A program made the position numbers and the translations under genes. A DNA stretch of 11,564 nucleotides from CAZJHX01 sp964545715 (GTDB lineage: Bacteria; Myxococcota_A; UBA9042; GCA-2863065), in contig CAZJHX010000239.1 of assembly GCA_964545715.1 (NCBI GenBank), forward strand, positions 1 through 11,564. Reading direction: 5' to 3'. Positions 1 to 5,589 of this stretch are shown here, piece after piece; the stretch's first letter is position 1, and each line of letters starts with the position of its first letter. A model generated the notes under the pieces. That model ran no database searches and was not told the origin of the DNA. It saw only the letters and a program-made list of their open reading frames with translations.

Positions 1-73
<73 letters not shown>

Positions 74-82
74 CGCTGATTA

Positions 83-115
83 CGGCCAGTTAGTAGGTTC
101 TAGCTGGCCGTTTTT
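83..115 (+). terminator. Rho-independent terminator of the tRNA-fMet gene
   Basis: CGGCCAG at 83-89 pairs with CTGGCCG at 104-110. The stem extends inward through a T:G wobble and TAG/CTA, giving 11 pairs around the loop TAGGTT, and is followed directly by TTTTT at 111-115. The polarity fits the tRNA, not the convergent gene that ends at 159. If the repeat at 1328 marks an insertion, this terminator was brought in by the inserted element. Confidence 0.85.
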
Positions 116-158
116 CGTTGGTGCGGAGGCCGAGTTGCCACCTCGACGGTTCAGGTTG

Positions 159-1193
159 TCAACTCGTGAGTTCCGCCCATGCTCGCGGCGAGTTGGTGAG
201 GAGTGGTTCAGCGGCTTTCAGCCCAGCCGCGAGGTAACGGTGGGCCCTGGGTGGCACCTGTGCCGTGGCTTCCGCTAGAGCGCCCGGGTGGTCCTCGGCC
301 AGCGCGGCGCACAAGACCGCCGCCTGGTGGATGTCCTTCCGTGACTTCGCTTGTCGACCTGTGCGTAGTTGCGACACGATCAACTTGTGGATAGCAAACC
401 GCTCGGGCAGCGGGACACGAACCGCGCAGCACCCCTGTCGCGCCAGTAGTACGGATGTCTGATGTTCTGCCAGCAAATAGCCAAGGTACGGCAGCCCCGT
501 CGCGTGCGCTCTGAGTTCCGGGACCGCGACCACGGGGAACGACTCGTCCGGTGACGGAACCAGTAGGTCCAAGTGGAATCGCGCCCTGCCTCGTTGCTTG
601 AAGGACGTGGCGGGTTTCCTGCGGTCCATGTTCGGCACCTCCACGAACGGGACGCCCGACTCCCGGAGCATCTCCAGCAAGCTCGACGCCGGGAGCTCGG
701 CGAAGGCCAGCGCCTCGCGGCGAGCAAGGTCGATGTCTTCTGTTGCGTACGGTGCCGCCCGGACACCCATTCGATTGAGTAGCACTCCGTAGGCATGGGA
801 TCCGACCAGCATCCCGCCAGCGGTGAACACGCCGTGATTGTGTAGAACCGCGATCGTCGCCCAGGTCTTCGCGTTTACGCTGACGAACCGCTCTCGAGCC
901 AGCATCCTCAGGGTAGGGACAAGATCAGCCATCTCGGCGATGGTCGCTTGGACGGCGTCTGCCTTGGCGTCCGCCTCGGCACTTCCGACCGGCCCAGCTA
1001 TGTACGATTCGCGCTGCTTGCCGTCCCCGTCGTAGTACTGGCGCGCATAGAACTCGAATCCGCTGGCGTTGGAGCGCCTGACCATCGAGCCAGCGGTGCC
1101 GGGGAACACGATATCCCGACCGTTCGCCTGGCCCTCGATGTCAGAGAACAGCACGTTTAGCGGCGTTGGATGGTGCGTGAAGAGGGGTTTCAT
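159..1193 (-). CDS. GSU2403-like nucleotidyltransferase-fold protein
   Basis: The 344-residue protein is not fully characterised, but its middle section has the layout of a nucleotidyltransferase fold. There is a glycine-rich turn (GG at 126-127, then LVGSHAYG at 129-136), the metal-binding pair D153-x-D155 in TEDIDLA, and a third acidic strand residue, D209, in FHLDLLVP. All three expected acidic residues are present, so the domain may be catalytically active. RKD at 285-287 fits a conserved basic patch after the core. I recall proteins of this look under the Pfam family NTP_transf_8. Substrate and role are unknown. It is the only gene between the two tRNA repeats and points toward the tRNA. 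The ATG at 1191-1193 lacks a clear Shine-Dalgarno sequence, but a promoter sits close upstream, so the leader is very short. The next in-frame ATG is codon 37. Toxin or defence roles exist in the wider superfamily, but nothing here proves one. Confidence 0.8.
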   Translation of the reverse strand: MKPLFTHHPTPLNVLFSDIEGQANGRDIVFPGTAGSMVRRSNASGFEFYARQYYDGDGKQRESYIAGPVGSAEADAKADAVQATIAEMADLVPTLRMLARERFVSVNAKTWATIAVLHNHGVFTAGGMLVGSHAYGVLLNRMGVRAAPYATEDIDLARREALAFAELPASSLLEMLRESGVPFVEVPNMDRRKPATSFKQRGRARFHLDLLVPSPDESFPVVAVPELRAHATGLPYLGYLLAEHQTSVLLARQGCCAVRVPLPERFAIHKLIVSQLRTGRQAKSRKDIHQAAVLCAALAEDHPGALAEATAQVPPRAHRYLAAGLKAAEPLLTNSPRAWAELTS

Positions 1194-1199
1194 TTATCT

Positions 1200-1230
1200 G
1201 TATCCAGTGGATTCTGATTGTGCTGGATAC
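1200..1230. promoter_or_regulatory. Dyad A, GTATCC-N19-GGATAC (putative operator over the -10 box)
   Basis: GTATCC (1200-1205) and GGATAC (1225-1230) form an inverted repeat with a 19-base centre. The match extends to nine bases per arm (TGTATCCAG at 1199-1207, CTGGATACA at 1223-1231). It covers the -10 box and the start region of the promoter for the gene beginning at 1193. It is the same length as dyad B and lies 35 bp from it, so the pair looks like tandem binding sites for a dimeric DNA-binding protein. Confidence 0.55.
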
Positions 1231-1245
1231 AGAAGTATCCGTCAA
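1217..1245 (-). promoter_or_regulatory. Sigma70-like promoter of the nucleotidyltransferase gene
   Basis: Read on the minus strand, TTGACG (1240-1245, five of six matches to the -35 consensus) is followed after exactly 17 bases by CACAAT (1217-1222, four of six matches to the -10 consensus). The predicted transcript would start near 1210, leaving a leader of roughly 15-20 bases before the ATG at 1193. Each box lies inside one of the two dyads described separately. Confidence 0.5.
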
Positions 1246-1265
1246 GTTTGAAACTTGCTGGATAC
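1235..1265. promoter_or_regulatory. Dyad B, GTATCC-N19-GGATAC (putative operator over the -35 box)
   Basis: GTATCC (1235-1240) and GGATAC (1260-1265) are again separated by exactly 19 bases. Its centre holds a near-continuous palindrome, CAAGTTTGAAACTTG (1243-1257), so nearly the whole 31-bp site is self-complementary. It overlaps the -35 box at 1240-1245. Dyads A and B also share the direct repeat TGCTGGATAC (1221-1230 and 1256-1265). No DNA-binding protein is encoded inside the element, so the regulator is unknown. Confidence 0.55.
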
Positions 1266-1267
1266 CA

Positions 1268-1295
1268 TGCCCCGTCGGGAGTGTCGGACGGGGCA
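1268..1295. repeat. Perfect 9-bp inverted repeat near the right end of the element
   Basis: TGCCCCGTC (1268-1276) and GACGGGGCA (1287-1295) form a GC-rich stem with a 10-base loop. No T-run follows on either strand, so it is not a normal intrinsic terminator. It lies between the tandem dyads and the right tRNA fragment. It could be a recombinase or accessory-factor site, or a structured RNA, but the sequence does not decide. Confidence 0.5.
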
Positions 1296-1327
1296 AGTAT
1301 GCGAAATGCCATCCTCAGTGGCCGCCC

Positions 1328-1368
1328 CATAACCCGAAGGTCGTCGGTTCAAATCCGGCCCCCGCGAC
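1328..1368 (+). repeat. Right copy of 41-bp direct repeat, tRNA-fMet 3' fragment (putative attR)
   Basis: This is an exact copy of 33-73. The bases upstream of 1328 cannot form the 5' half of a tRNA (no matching acceptor, D arm or GGG of the anticodon stem), so it is a fragment and not a second gene. It should be the original 3' end of the tRNA gene, displaced by insertion of the 1295-bp unit. A moderate terminator hairpin follows at 1380, at the same distance as the terminator after the intact tRNA. Confidence 0.85.
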
Positions 1369-1379
1369 TTATGATTACA

Positions 1380-1412
1380 CCCACTCAGCCTCAGTGCTCG
1401 GTGGGCGTTTGT
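1380..1412 (+). terminator. Hairpin plus T-rich tail after the tRNA fragment (probable original tRNA terminator)
   Basis: CCCAC (1380-1384) pairs with GTGGG (1401-1405). The stem continues through a T:G wobble, one mismatch and AGC/GCT, and is followed by CGTTTGTT. It is weaker than the hairpin at 83-115 but sits at the matching distance from the tRNA end, which fits the native terminator of the tRNA gene before insertion. Confidence 0.5.
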
Positions 1413-1417
1413 TCGTG

Positions 1418-1457
1418 GAACTACCGTAGTTCGTGGCTGACCTGCCACTTGGGTCAG
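1418..1457. other. Two adjacent hairpins at the 3' end of the HEAT membrane protein gene
   Basis: GAACTAC/GTAGTTC (1418-1432, one central base) and CTGACC/GGTCAG (1437-1442 and 1452-1457, nine-base loop, covering the stop codon at 1454-1456) could form in the minus-strand transcript. Neither is followed by a T-run, so they may be mRNA 3'-end structures and not intrinsic terminators. TTCGTGG is also repeated directly at 1412-1418 and 1430-1436. Confidence 0.35.
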
Positions 1458-3403
1458 TGAGCCTCGCGTAGATAGCGCTCGGCCTCTCGGTGCAAGTGGT
1501 CATCATGCGACGACTTGGCCAAGAGCATTTCCACTGCTGCCTCGGCGGACCAGACACGGTGCTCGCGCGCCAAGGCGATCAGGTGAGCCTTCTGCACGCT
1601 CGAGGCGGCGTCCGATACGAGTACGCTGTCTAGCAGCCGGCTGGGCGCAGCGCCGAGCATCCAGAGTGTTTCGAATATCGAAATGAGGAGGTAGTCCTTA
1701 GACACAGCCCACCGAGCCAGGCCTTCGATCTCTGGAATCAAGTCCGTCCGCCCCGTGTCAGCTGCGTAGCGCAGCAGGTGATCTGCCGGGACCCCATCGA
1801 AAGCGTCCGGACTAGAGAGGAACCGCTCCAGCTCTACTCCGAGTATCGGATCTCCAACTCTCAACATGCCTTCGATGGCCACAAGTCGGACCAGGGACTG
1901 GGGATCCCTAATCAGGGTACGTAGCACGTCCTTGGCTACGCTGTTGTCGCTTCCCTCGAGAAACTGAGCCGCGCCCCAGCGGCAATCCTCGTGGCCTTGG
2001 AGCGCATGCTTCGCAAGTCTGACGGCGGCGTCGGGACCATCGAGTTGCTGGACGACCTGCAACACCCGGTCGACCCATATCGCGCAGGTGTTGGATTCGC
2101 CCACGTGGGTTTGTTCGCAGAGCTGCCTGAGCTTGTTCGATAGCGGGTCCAAGGCGTCGCCATGCCTCCACTCGCCTAGTAGCGAAGCCGCATCGGCAGC
2201 TGGCGGTGCGTCGTGCTGAAGAGCGATCTGCAGAACTATCGGCGCAACGGATCGATCACCGCAGTTACGCGCAAGCTGCAACGCGTTACCCCCGCCGCGC
2301 CAACTGATGCCAGTCGCCACAAGGTGATCGAGTGTCGCGCGCACCTCACGGCGCCGACCGAGCTCGCGAGTCGCAGACTCCGCAACCGGAGTGTCTTCTG
2401 AGCCCAAGTCAACCAGAAGACCACTAAGAGGCCGGCCACGCGCAAGTAACGGAGAAGCAGCAACGACAACCAGATCACCGACCAAAACCGTCAGAAGAAT
2501 TCGGTAGCCGACAAGGGTCGTGGCACCCAATACAGTCGCCGGCTGAGCGCCCTGCAACTCCAAGTGGAAGACGCTGAATACGTCGCCAAAGTCTAATACC
2601 CGTAACAGCTGCTCGACACAGAGCGCCCCGACCGCGAGCGCGCCATCAGGATTGCGAGACAGAAATGGAGGGCCTGACGCGTCCCAGGCGTCGATGAGGC
2701 CCGCTGCAGCCAGCGCAATCACGGCGCCGCCCACCAGCCTGGGCGGGAGCTCGTCACGACCCATGAGCCGCAACCCAACCAGTCTGTTAATCGTGGCGGT
2801 CAGCACGGCTGTCCACAGCGGCACCGCGATCGCTGAGGCGGAGGCATCGCTCATGTACGCGACCGCAGCCCAGCCCAGGGCAGCGATCGTCACGCTCCAA
2901 CCGACTGCCAGGAGCGCTTCAGACCCGTTCCACTCGACCCAACTCCAACTATTTCGACGCCGGGAAAGCAACGCGAGCAGCTCGGCCAGCAGCACACCGT
3001 CAACAAACACGCGCAGCAGCACCAGCATCAACCTGGCGTCCAAGCCGGCAGGCCGTATTCGCGTGAGGGGAAGCCCGTACCCCTCCAGCAGATCGACGAC
3101 GTCCCCGGCGTGGAGAGAATTGGCCACCAGAAGGCCGACCCAGTCCATCGCCGTGTAATGCTCGGTCCGTGCGAAGGCTCCAACCCCGAATTCATCCAAC
3201 GCCACGGTGGCGATCAGCCATAAGCCAAGCCACCCGGTACTGGCCCATGCGATTCCACGCACGCTCGCACCTCGGATCACGCTTCGTCCAACAGCAAGCG
3301 CCGACACGAAGAGGACCGACGGCAGAACGACCGAGGCCCAGTTCACGGTGCGATCTGTGCGGTTCGAATACGCATCCAGACTAGCGGTAACAGACGGGCC
3401 CAT
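1454..3403 (-). CDS. Polytopic membrane protein with C-terminal HEAT-like repeats
   Basis: The 649-residue protein has two halves. Residues 24-320 contain about seven or eight hydrophobic segments (roughly 24-42, 51-69, 124-146, 163-184, 190-212, 223-240, 254-270 and 289-320). Residues about 330-645 are soluble and mostly helical, with repeated pairs of amphipathic helices of the HEAT or PBS-lyase type, for example LGSEDTPVAESATRELGRR at 333-351 and RDPQSLVRLVAIEGMLRVGD at 499-518. The HEAT half is probably a cytoplasmic protein-binding scaffold. I do not recognise the membrane half, and no transporter motif is visible. The ATG at 3401-3403 is the first start after an in-frame TGA and has no clear ribosome binding site. 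The gene lies 121 bp downstream of a co-oriented hydrolase-like gene and may share its transcript. Its base composition is visibly less GC-rich than the genes after 4278. Confidence 0.75.
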   Translation of the reverse strand: MGPSVTASLDAYSNRTDRTVNWASVVLPSVLFVSALAVGRSVIRGASVRGIAWASTGWLGLWLIATVALDEFGVGAFARTEHYTAMDWVGLLVANSLHAGDVVDLLEGYGLPLTRIRPAGLDARLMLVLLRVFVDGVLLAELLALLSRRRNSWSWVEWNGSEALLAVGWSVTIAALGWAAVAYMSDASASAIAVPLWTAVLTATINRLVGLRLMGRDELPPRLVGGAVIALAAAGLIDAWDASGPPFLSRNPDGALAVGALCVEQLLRVLDFGDVFSVFHLELQGAQPATVLGATTLVGYRILLTVLVGDLVVVAASPLLARGRPLSGLLVDLGSEDTPVAESATRELGRRREVRATLDHLVATGISWRGGGNALQLARNCGDRSVAPIVLQIALQHDAPPAADAASLLGEWRHGDALDPLSNKLRQLCEQTHVGESNTCAIWVDRVLQVVQQLDGPDAAVRLAKHALQGHEDCRWGAAQFLEGSDNSVAKDVLRTLIRDPQSLVRLVAIEGMLRVGDPILGVELERFLSSPDAFDGVPADHLLRYAADTGRTDLIPEIEGLARWAVSKDYLLISIFETLWMLGAAPSRLLDSVLVSDAASSVQKAHLIALAREHRVWSAEAAVEMLLAKSSHDDHLHREAERYLREAH

Positions 3404-3524
3404 CGGGCAACGTGGCTCACGGGCAGCATTTTGAGCGCTACTGATCCCGGGACGCGTCCTTCAAGCGCTTCCGCATTTCGGATGCTTCGGCCCATAACGC
3501 TTCCGCACGTGCTTCGGCGCGTCG

Positions 3525-4124
3525 TCATGGGAGCGGTCCTCGCAGTCTCCCCAATCCGTTGGCCACGTAGTCCTGCATCGAATGGCCTCCCGGAGGACGA
3601 TCTGCCAGCATGCCCGTGCCGCTCGTGAGCATCGCCTGCACTCTTCTTTGGTTGCGGTCGAACACCCTGTCGCTGCGGTTGTAGTGCAGAACCACCACGA
3701 CCTCCGGCCGACCCACGTCCATCGGGATCTGGTCTCCTCCGAACACCTCGATTCCCCGCACTCGCTCATTGAGGTGAAGACCGTTCAGGGCCAGGGCCGC
3801 TCCGCCCGAGTGCGCCAACAGACGGATGGGTCCAGATGCCAAAGAGAACACCTCGTCCTCCACCCGCTCGATCCACGCCTCCCCCGCGTCGTCGTCGTAC
3901 TCCAGCCGCGCCACGGCCACGTCGGGGGGGCACGCGACGAACACGAATGACGACAGGTCGTCCCACATCAACCCGGCCAGCGCCGGGTGAGTCGTCGTAC
4001 GGCGCGATTCGTACGTGTCGCTCCCGGTTCCTCCTCCGAACATCACCGCCAGGCCTGACGCATTTGGAAGGAGGTGGACATCCAAATGCAGACCCGACGC
4101 CGTCTGCCTCTTTTCTAGCTCCAT
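3525..4124 (-). CDS. Small alpha/beta-hydrolase-like protein
   Basis: The 199-residue protein has an ordered candidate catalytic triad: Ser106 in LLAHSGGA, a nucleophile-elbow motif of AxSxG type; Asp152 in YNRSDRVF after a beta strand (EVVVVLHY); and His181 in GGHSMQ. The order Ser-Asp-His and the spacing fit an alpha/beta hydrolase, though it is shorter than most and the first strands are compact (AVMFGGGTGSDTY at 26-38 could form the oxyanion loop). The substrate is unknown. There is no signal peptide, so it is probably cytoplasmic. AGGAGG at 4136-4141 lies 11 bases upstream of the ATG at 4122-4124 and supports this start; an ATG placed directly after AGGAGG meets a stop after three codons. 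After the TGA the frame stays open for 28 Ala/Glu/Arg-rich codons, to a TAG at 3438-3440. Confidence 0.65.
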   Translation of the reverse strand: MELEKRQTASGLHLDVHLLPNASGLAVMFGGGTGSDTYESRRTTTHPALAGLMWDDLSSFVFVACPPDVAVARLEYDDDAGEAWIERVEDEVFSLASGPIRLLAHSGGAALALNGLHLNERVRGIEVFGGDQIPMDVGRPEVVVVLHYNRSDRVFDRNQRRVQAMLTSGTGMLADRPPGGHSMQDYVANGLGRLRGPLP

Positions 4125-4135
4125 CAGCGTCTCAT

Positions 4136-4141
4136 CCTCCT
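4136..4141 (-). promoter_or_regulatory. Ribosome binding site AGGAGG for the hydrolase-like gene
   Basis: On the minus strand a full AGGAGG lies 11 bases before the ATG at 4124. Another ATG begins directly after it but opens only ATG-AGA-CGC-TGA, whose stop overlaps the chosen start (TGATG). The three-codon frame could be a tiny leader coupled to the main gene, or chance. Confidence 0.5.
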
Positions 4142-4162
4142 GTTCGTGCTTCGCCGCACCTC

Positions 4163-4198
4163 TTTGCCTTTGCCTTTGCCTTTGCCTTTGCCTCTGCC
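4163..4198. repeat. Hexanucleotide tandem repeat (TTTGCC)5 plus one variant unit
   Basis: Five exact TTTGCC units (4163-4192) are followed by TCTGCC (4193-4198). The tract lies in the 153-bp stretch between the two divergent start codons (4124 minus, 4278 plus). As a multiple of three bases it would not shift a reading frame, but gain or loss of units could alter promoter spacing. I see no other feature in 4142-4277 except a weak -10-like TACGAT at 4265-4270. Confidence 0.8.
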
Positions 4199-4277
4199 TC
4201 TTGGAACGTAGTGCATCCCGCTGCTTTGTGCATGGGACCTGAGGGCCACGTCCTCAAGCTGGTGTACGATTCTCGCC

Positions 4278-5552
4278 GTGCATCGTCTGCGACGAGACGC
4301 CGTGCAGCGCGGCCTGATTCGTGTGTCTGCATGGATGCTCCTGCTCCTGGTCCTGGGCCAGGTCGGGCCCGCCGGTGCCGCCATGCCGCGGTTGAGCGCC
4401 GCGGTGCTGCAAGTCAGCGGGGGGTTGGAGGTTGCCGACGTTCGCACAGCGCTGCAGCGCCGATCCGGTGCGATGCGGGCGTGCTTTGAAGCTCGTCTGA
4501 AGGTGAAGCCACGGCTCGGAGGCGAGCTCATCATTCCGCTGCGCATCGGTCGCAGCGGTCGTGCGGCGCCGGGGCGCGCTGTTTCATCTACCGTATCGGA
4601 CCCGAGCGCGCGCCGCTGTGTGCGGCGGGTGCTGAAGCGTCTGAGGTTCCCCCGGGCGCGGCGCGATACCCGGGCGCGCGTGGCGATCTACTTCGGCTCG
4701 GCCCGCCCTCGCGTGGTCGACGTCTCCGCTGCCTGGACAGCTTATTGGAAGGCAGCCAACGGCCTCGGTCCGCGCGAGCGTCTGACCCGCTTTCGAGCCG
4801 ACGTCTCGCCGGCGTTCGACGAGTACTACCAGTGGATGCTGGGCAAGTGGGGCGACAACGCGGCTACAAACCTCTCGGTGCACGTCGATCGCTTCGCCGA
4901 GTTGAAGCCGCGGTACGAGGCCGCCGCCGCGTTCGTCCGACGCGACCTGCAGGGGCACATCGACCGCTTCCGCGCGCGTTTTCCGGAGCTGCCCTCGGAG
5001 CTTCAGGTCACGGTGCTGCACAGCCTCGGCGAGCTGGACGGCGGCATGCGGACGTTCGCCGGACGGTCCTGGTTTCTGCTGGGTTTGGACAACATCGCCC
5101 GGTTTCACAACTTCGACGACCAGGCCGCGTTCTTTCACCACGAGCTGTTCCACGTGCTGCACGACCGCCTGGCGCCCAACAAGCGGGTGATGTGGAGCGC
5201 CCTGTGGGCCGAGGGGCTGGCCGTCTGGGTGTCGCGGTTGATGAACCCGGACGCGAGCAACGCCGAGCTGCTGCTGGACCTGCCCCCGGGACTGGTCGCA
5301 GAGGTCGATAAGCGCCTCAAACCGCTGGCCACGCGCTTCCTGAGAGTCATTAACTCCAAGGCCCCGGAGGTCTATGGGCGGTGGTTCCTCATGGGGTCGA
5401 AAGACGCATCACTGCCCAAGCGGGCCGGCTACGTGCTCGGGCTTCGAGTTGTCGAGGTTGTCGCACGAGACGTGCCCTTGGACGACCTGATCCGCCTGCG
5501 CGGTCGCAAGCTGCGTACCCGCATTCGCGCTGCGCTCAAGGGCCTTCGCTGA
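4278..5552 (+). CDS. Secreted predicted zinc metallopeptidase with N-terminal AgmX/PglI-like domain
   Basis: The 424-residue product starts at GTG (4278-4280). Basic residues are followed by the hydrophobic stretch MLLLLVLGQVGPAGA (20-34), a signal peptide with likely cleavage near residue 34. Residues about 48-140 match the pattern of the myxobacterial AgmX/PglI C-terminal domain: a helix ending in C69, then KPRLGGELIIPLRIGRSG, then SSTVSDPSARRCV with C114, then LRFPRA. Residues about 150-424 form a peptidase-like domain with H288-E289-L-F-H292 (HExxH) and E312 in WAEGLAVW, the spacing of a gluzincin third ligand. The C-terminal PKRAGYVLGLRVVEVVA resembles the end of DUF2268-like predicted proteases. 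The two cysteines may form a disulfide. No Shine-Dalgarno sequence is visible, so the start is less certain than the frame; the signal peptide supports a start at or near 4278. The protein substrate is unknown. Confidence 0.75.
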   Translation: MHRLRRDAVQRGLIRVSAWMLLLLVLGQVGPAGAAMPRLSAAVLQVSGGLEVADVRTALQRRSGAMRACFEARLKVKPRLGGELIIPLRIGRSGRAAPGRAVSSTVSDPSARRCVRRVLKRLRFPRARRDTRARVAIYFGSARPRVVDVSAAWTAYWKAANGLGPRERLTRFRADVSPAFDEYYQWMLGKWGDNAATNLSVHVDRFAELKPRYEAAAAFVRRDLQGHIDRFRARFPELPSELQVTVLHSLGELDGGMRTFAGRSWFLLGLDNIARFHNFDDQAAFFHHELFHVLHDRLAPNKRVMWSALWAEGLAVWVSRLMNPDASNAELLLDLPPGLVAEVDKRLKPLATRFLRVINSKAPEVYGRWFLMGSKDASLPKRAGYVLGLRVVEVVARDVPLDDLIRLRGRKLRTRIRAALKGLR

Positions 5553-5562
5553 TTGTGCGCGT

Positions 5563-5589
5563 CGAGTGGTTAGCCCGGGCGGCTACTCG
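5563..5589. other. Hairpin between two convergent genes
   Basis: CGAGT (5563-5567) plus AGCC (5572-5575) pair with GGCTACTCG (5581-5589) around the loop CGGGC, with a four-base bulge. The structure sits in the 30-bp gap between the plus gene ending at 5552 and the minus gene ending at 5583. No T-run follows, so it is at most a weak bidirectional transcript end. Confidence 0.35.

Larger units (their letters stand above)
74..1368. mobile_element. Putative 1295-bp element integrated in tRNA-fMet, without its own integrase
   Basis: The stretch is bounded by the 41-bp direct repeats derived from the tRNA 3' half. It contains a terminator, one minus-strand nucleotidyltransferase-fold gene, that gene's promoter with two tandem dyads, and a 9-bp inverted repeat (1268-1295). 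No integrase, excisionase, replication or transfer gene is visible, so it would have to be mobilised in trans, be a satellite, or be the remnant of a larger island. Seen directly: the repeats and gene content. Inferred: integration. An alternative is segmental duplication of the tRNA end without a recombinase. Confidence 0.65.

Noticed and set aside
131..172. CGAGTTG/CAACTCG inverted repeat and AACTCGTGAGTT palindrome near the 3' end of the nucleotidyltransferase gene
   Set aside because: Short, partly within coding sequence, and without a T-run on the minus strand; not enough to call a terminator.
1296..1368. A second complete tRNA gene ending at 1368
   Set aside because: The bases before 1328 do not supply an acceptor 5' strand, D arm or the 5' half of the anticodon stem.
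1242..1448. Minus-strand reading frame across the tRNA fragment (contains PDLNRRPSGY)
   Set aside because: This peptide is a well-known artefact of translating tRNA 3' ends; the frame overlaps the att repeat and the promoter.
1218..1460. Plus-strand reading frames across the right repeat (SSVQIRPPR and KVVGSNPAPAT peptides)
   Set aside because: These too are typical spurious translations of tRNA sequence, with no ribosome binding site and no protein-like composition.
3343..3528. 61-codon minus-strand frame overlapping the hydrolase-like stop by ATGA
   Set aside because: No ribosome binding site, it runs into the HEAT gene start, and its composition resembles no protein. It is kept only as a weak possibility.
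4124..4546. Minus-strand frame containing a GKGKGK run
   Set aside because: The GK run is only the hexanucleotide repeat translated; the rest is antisense to the peptidase gene.
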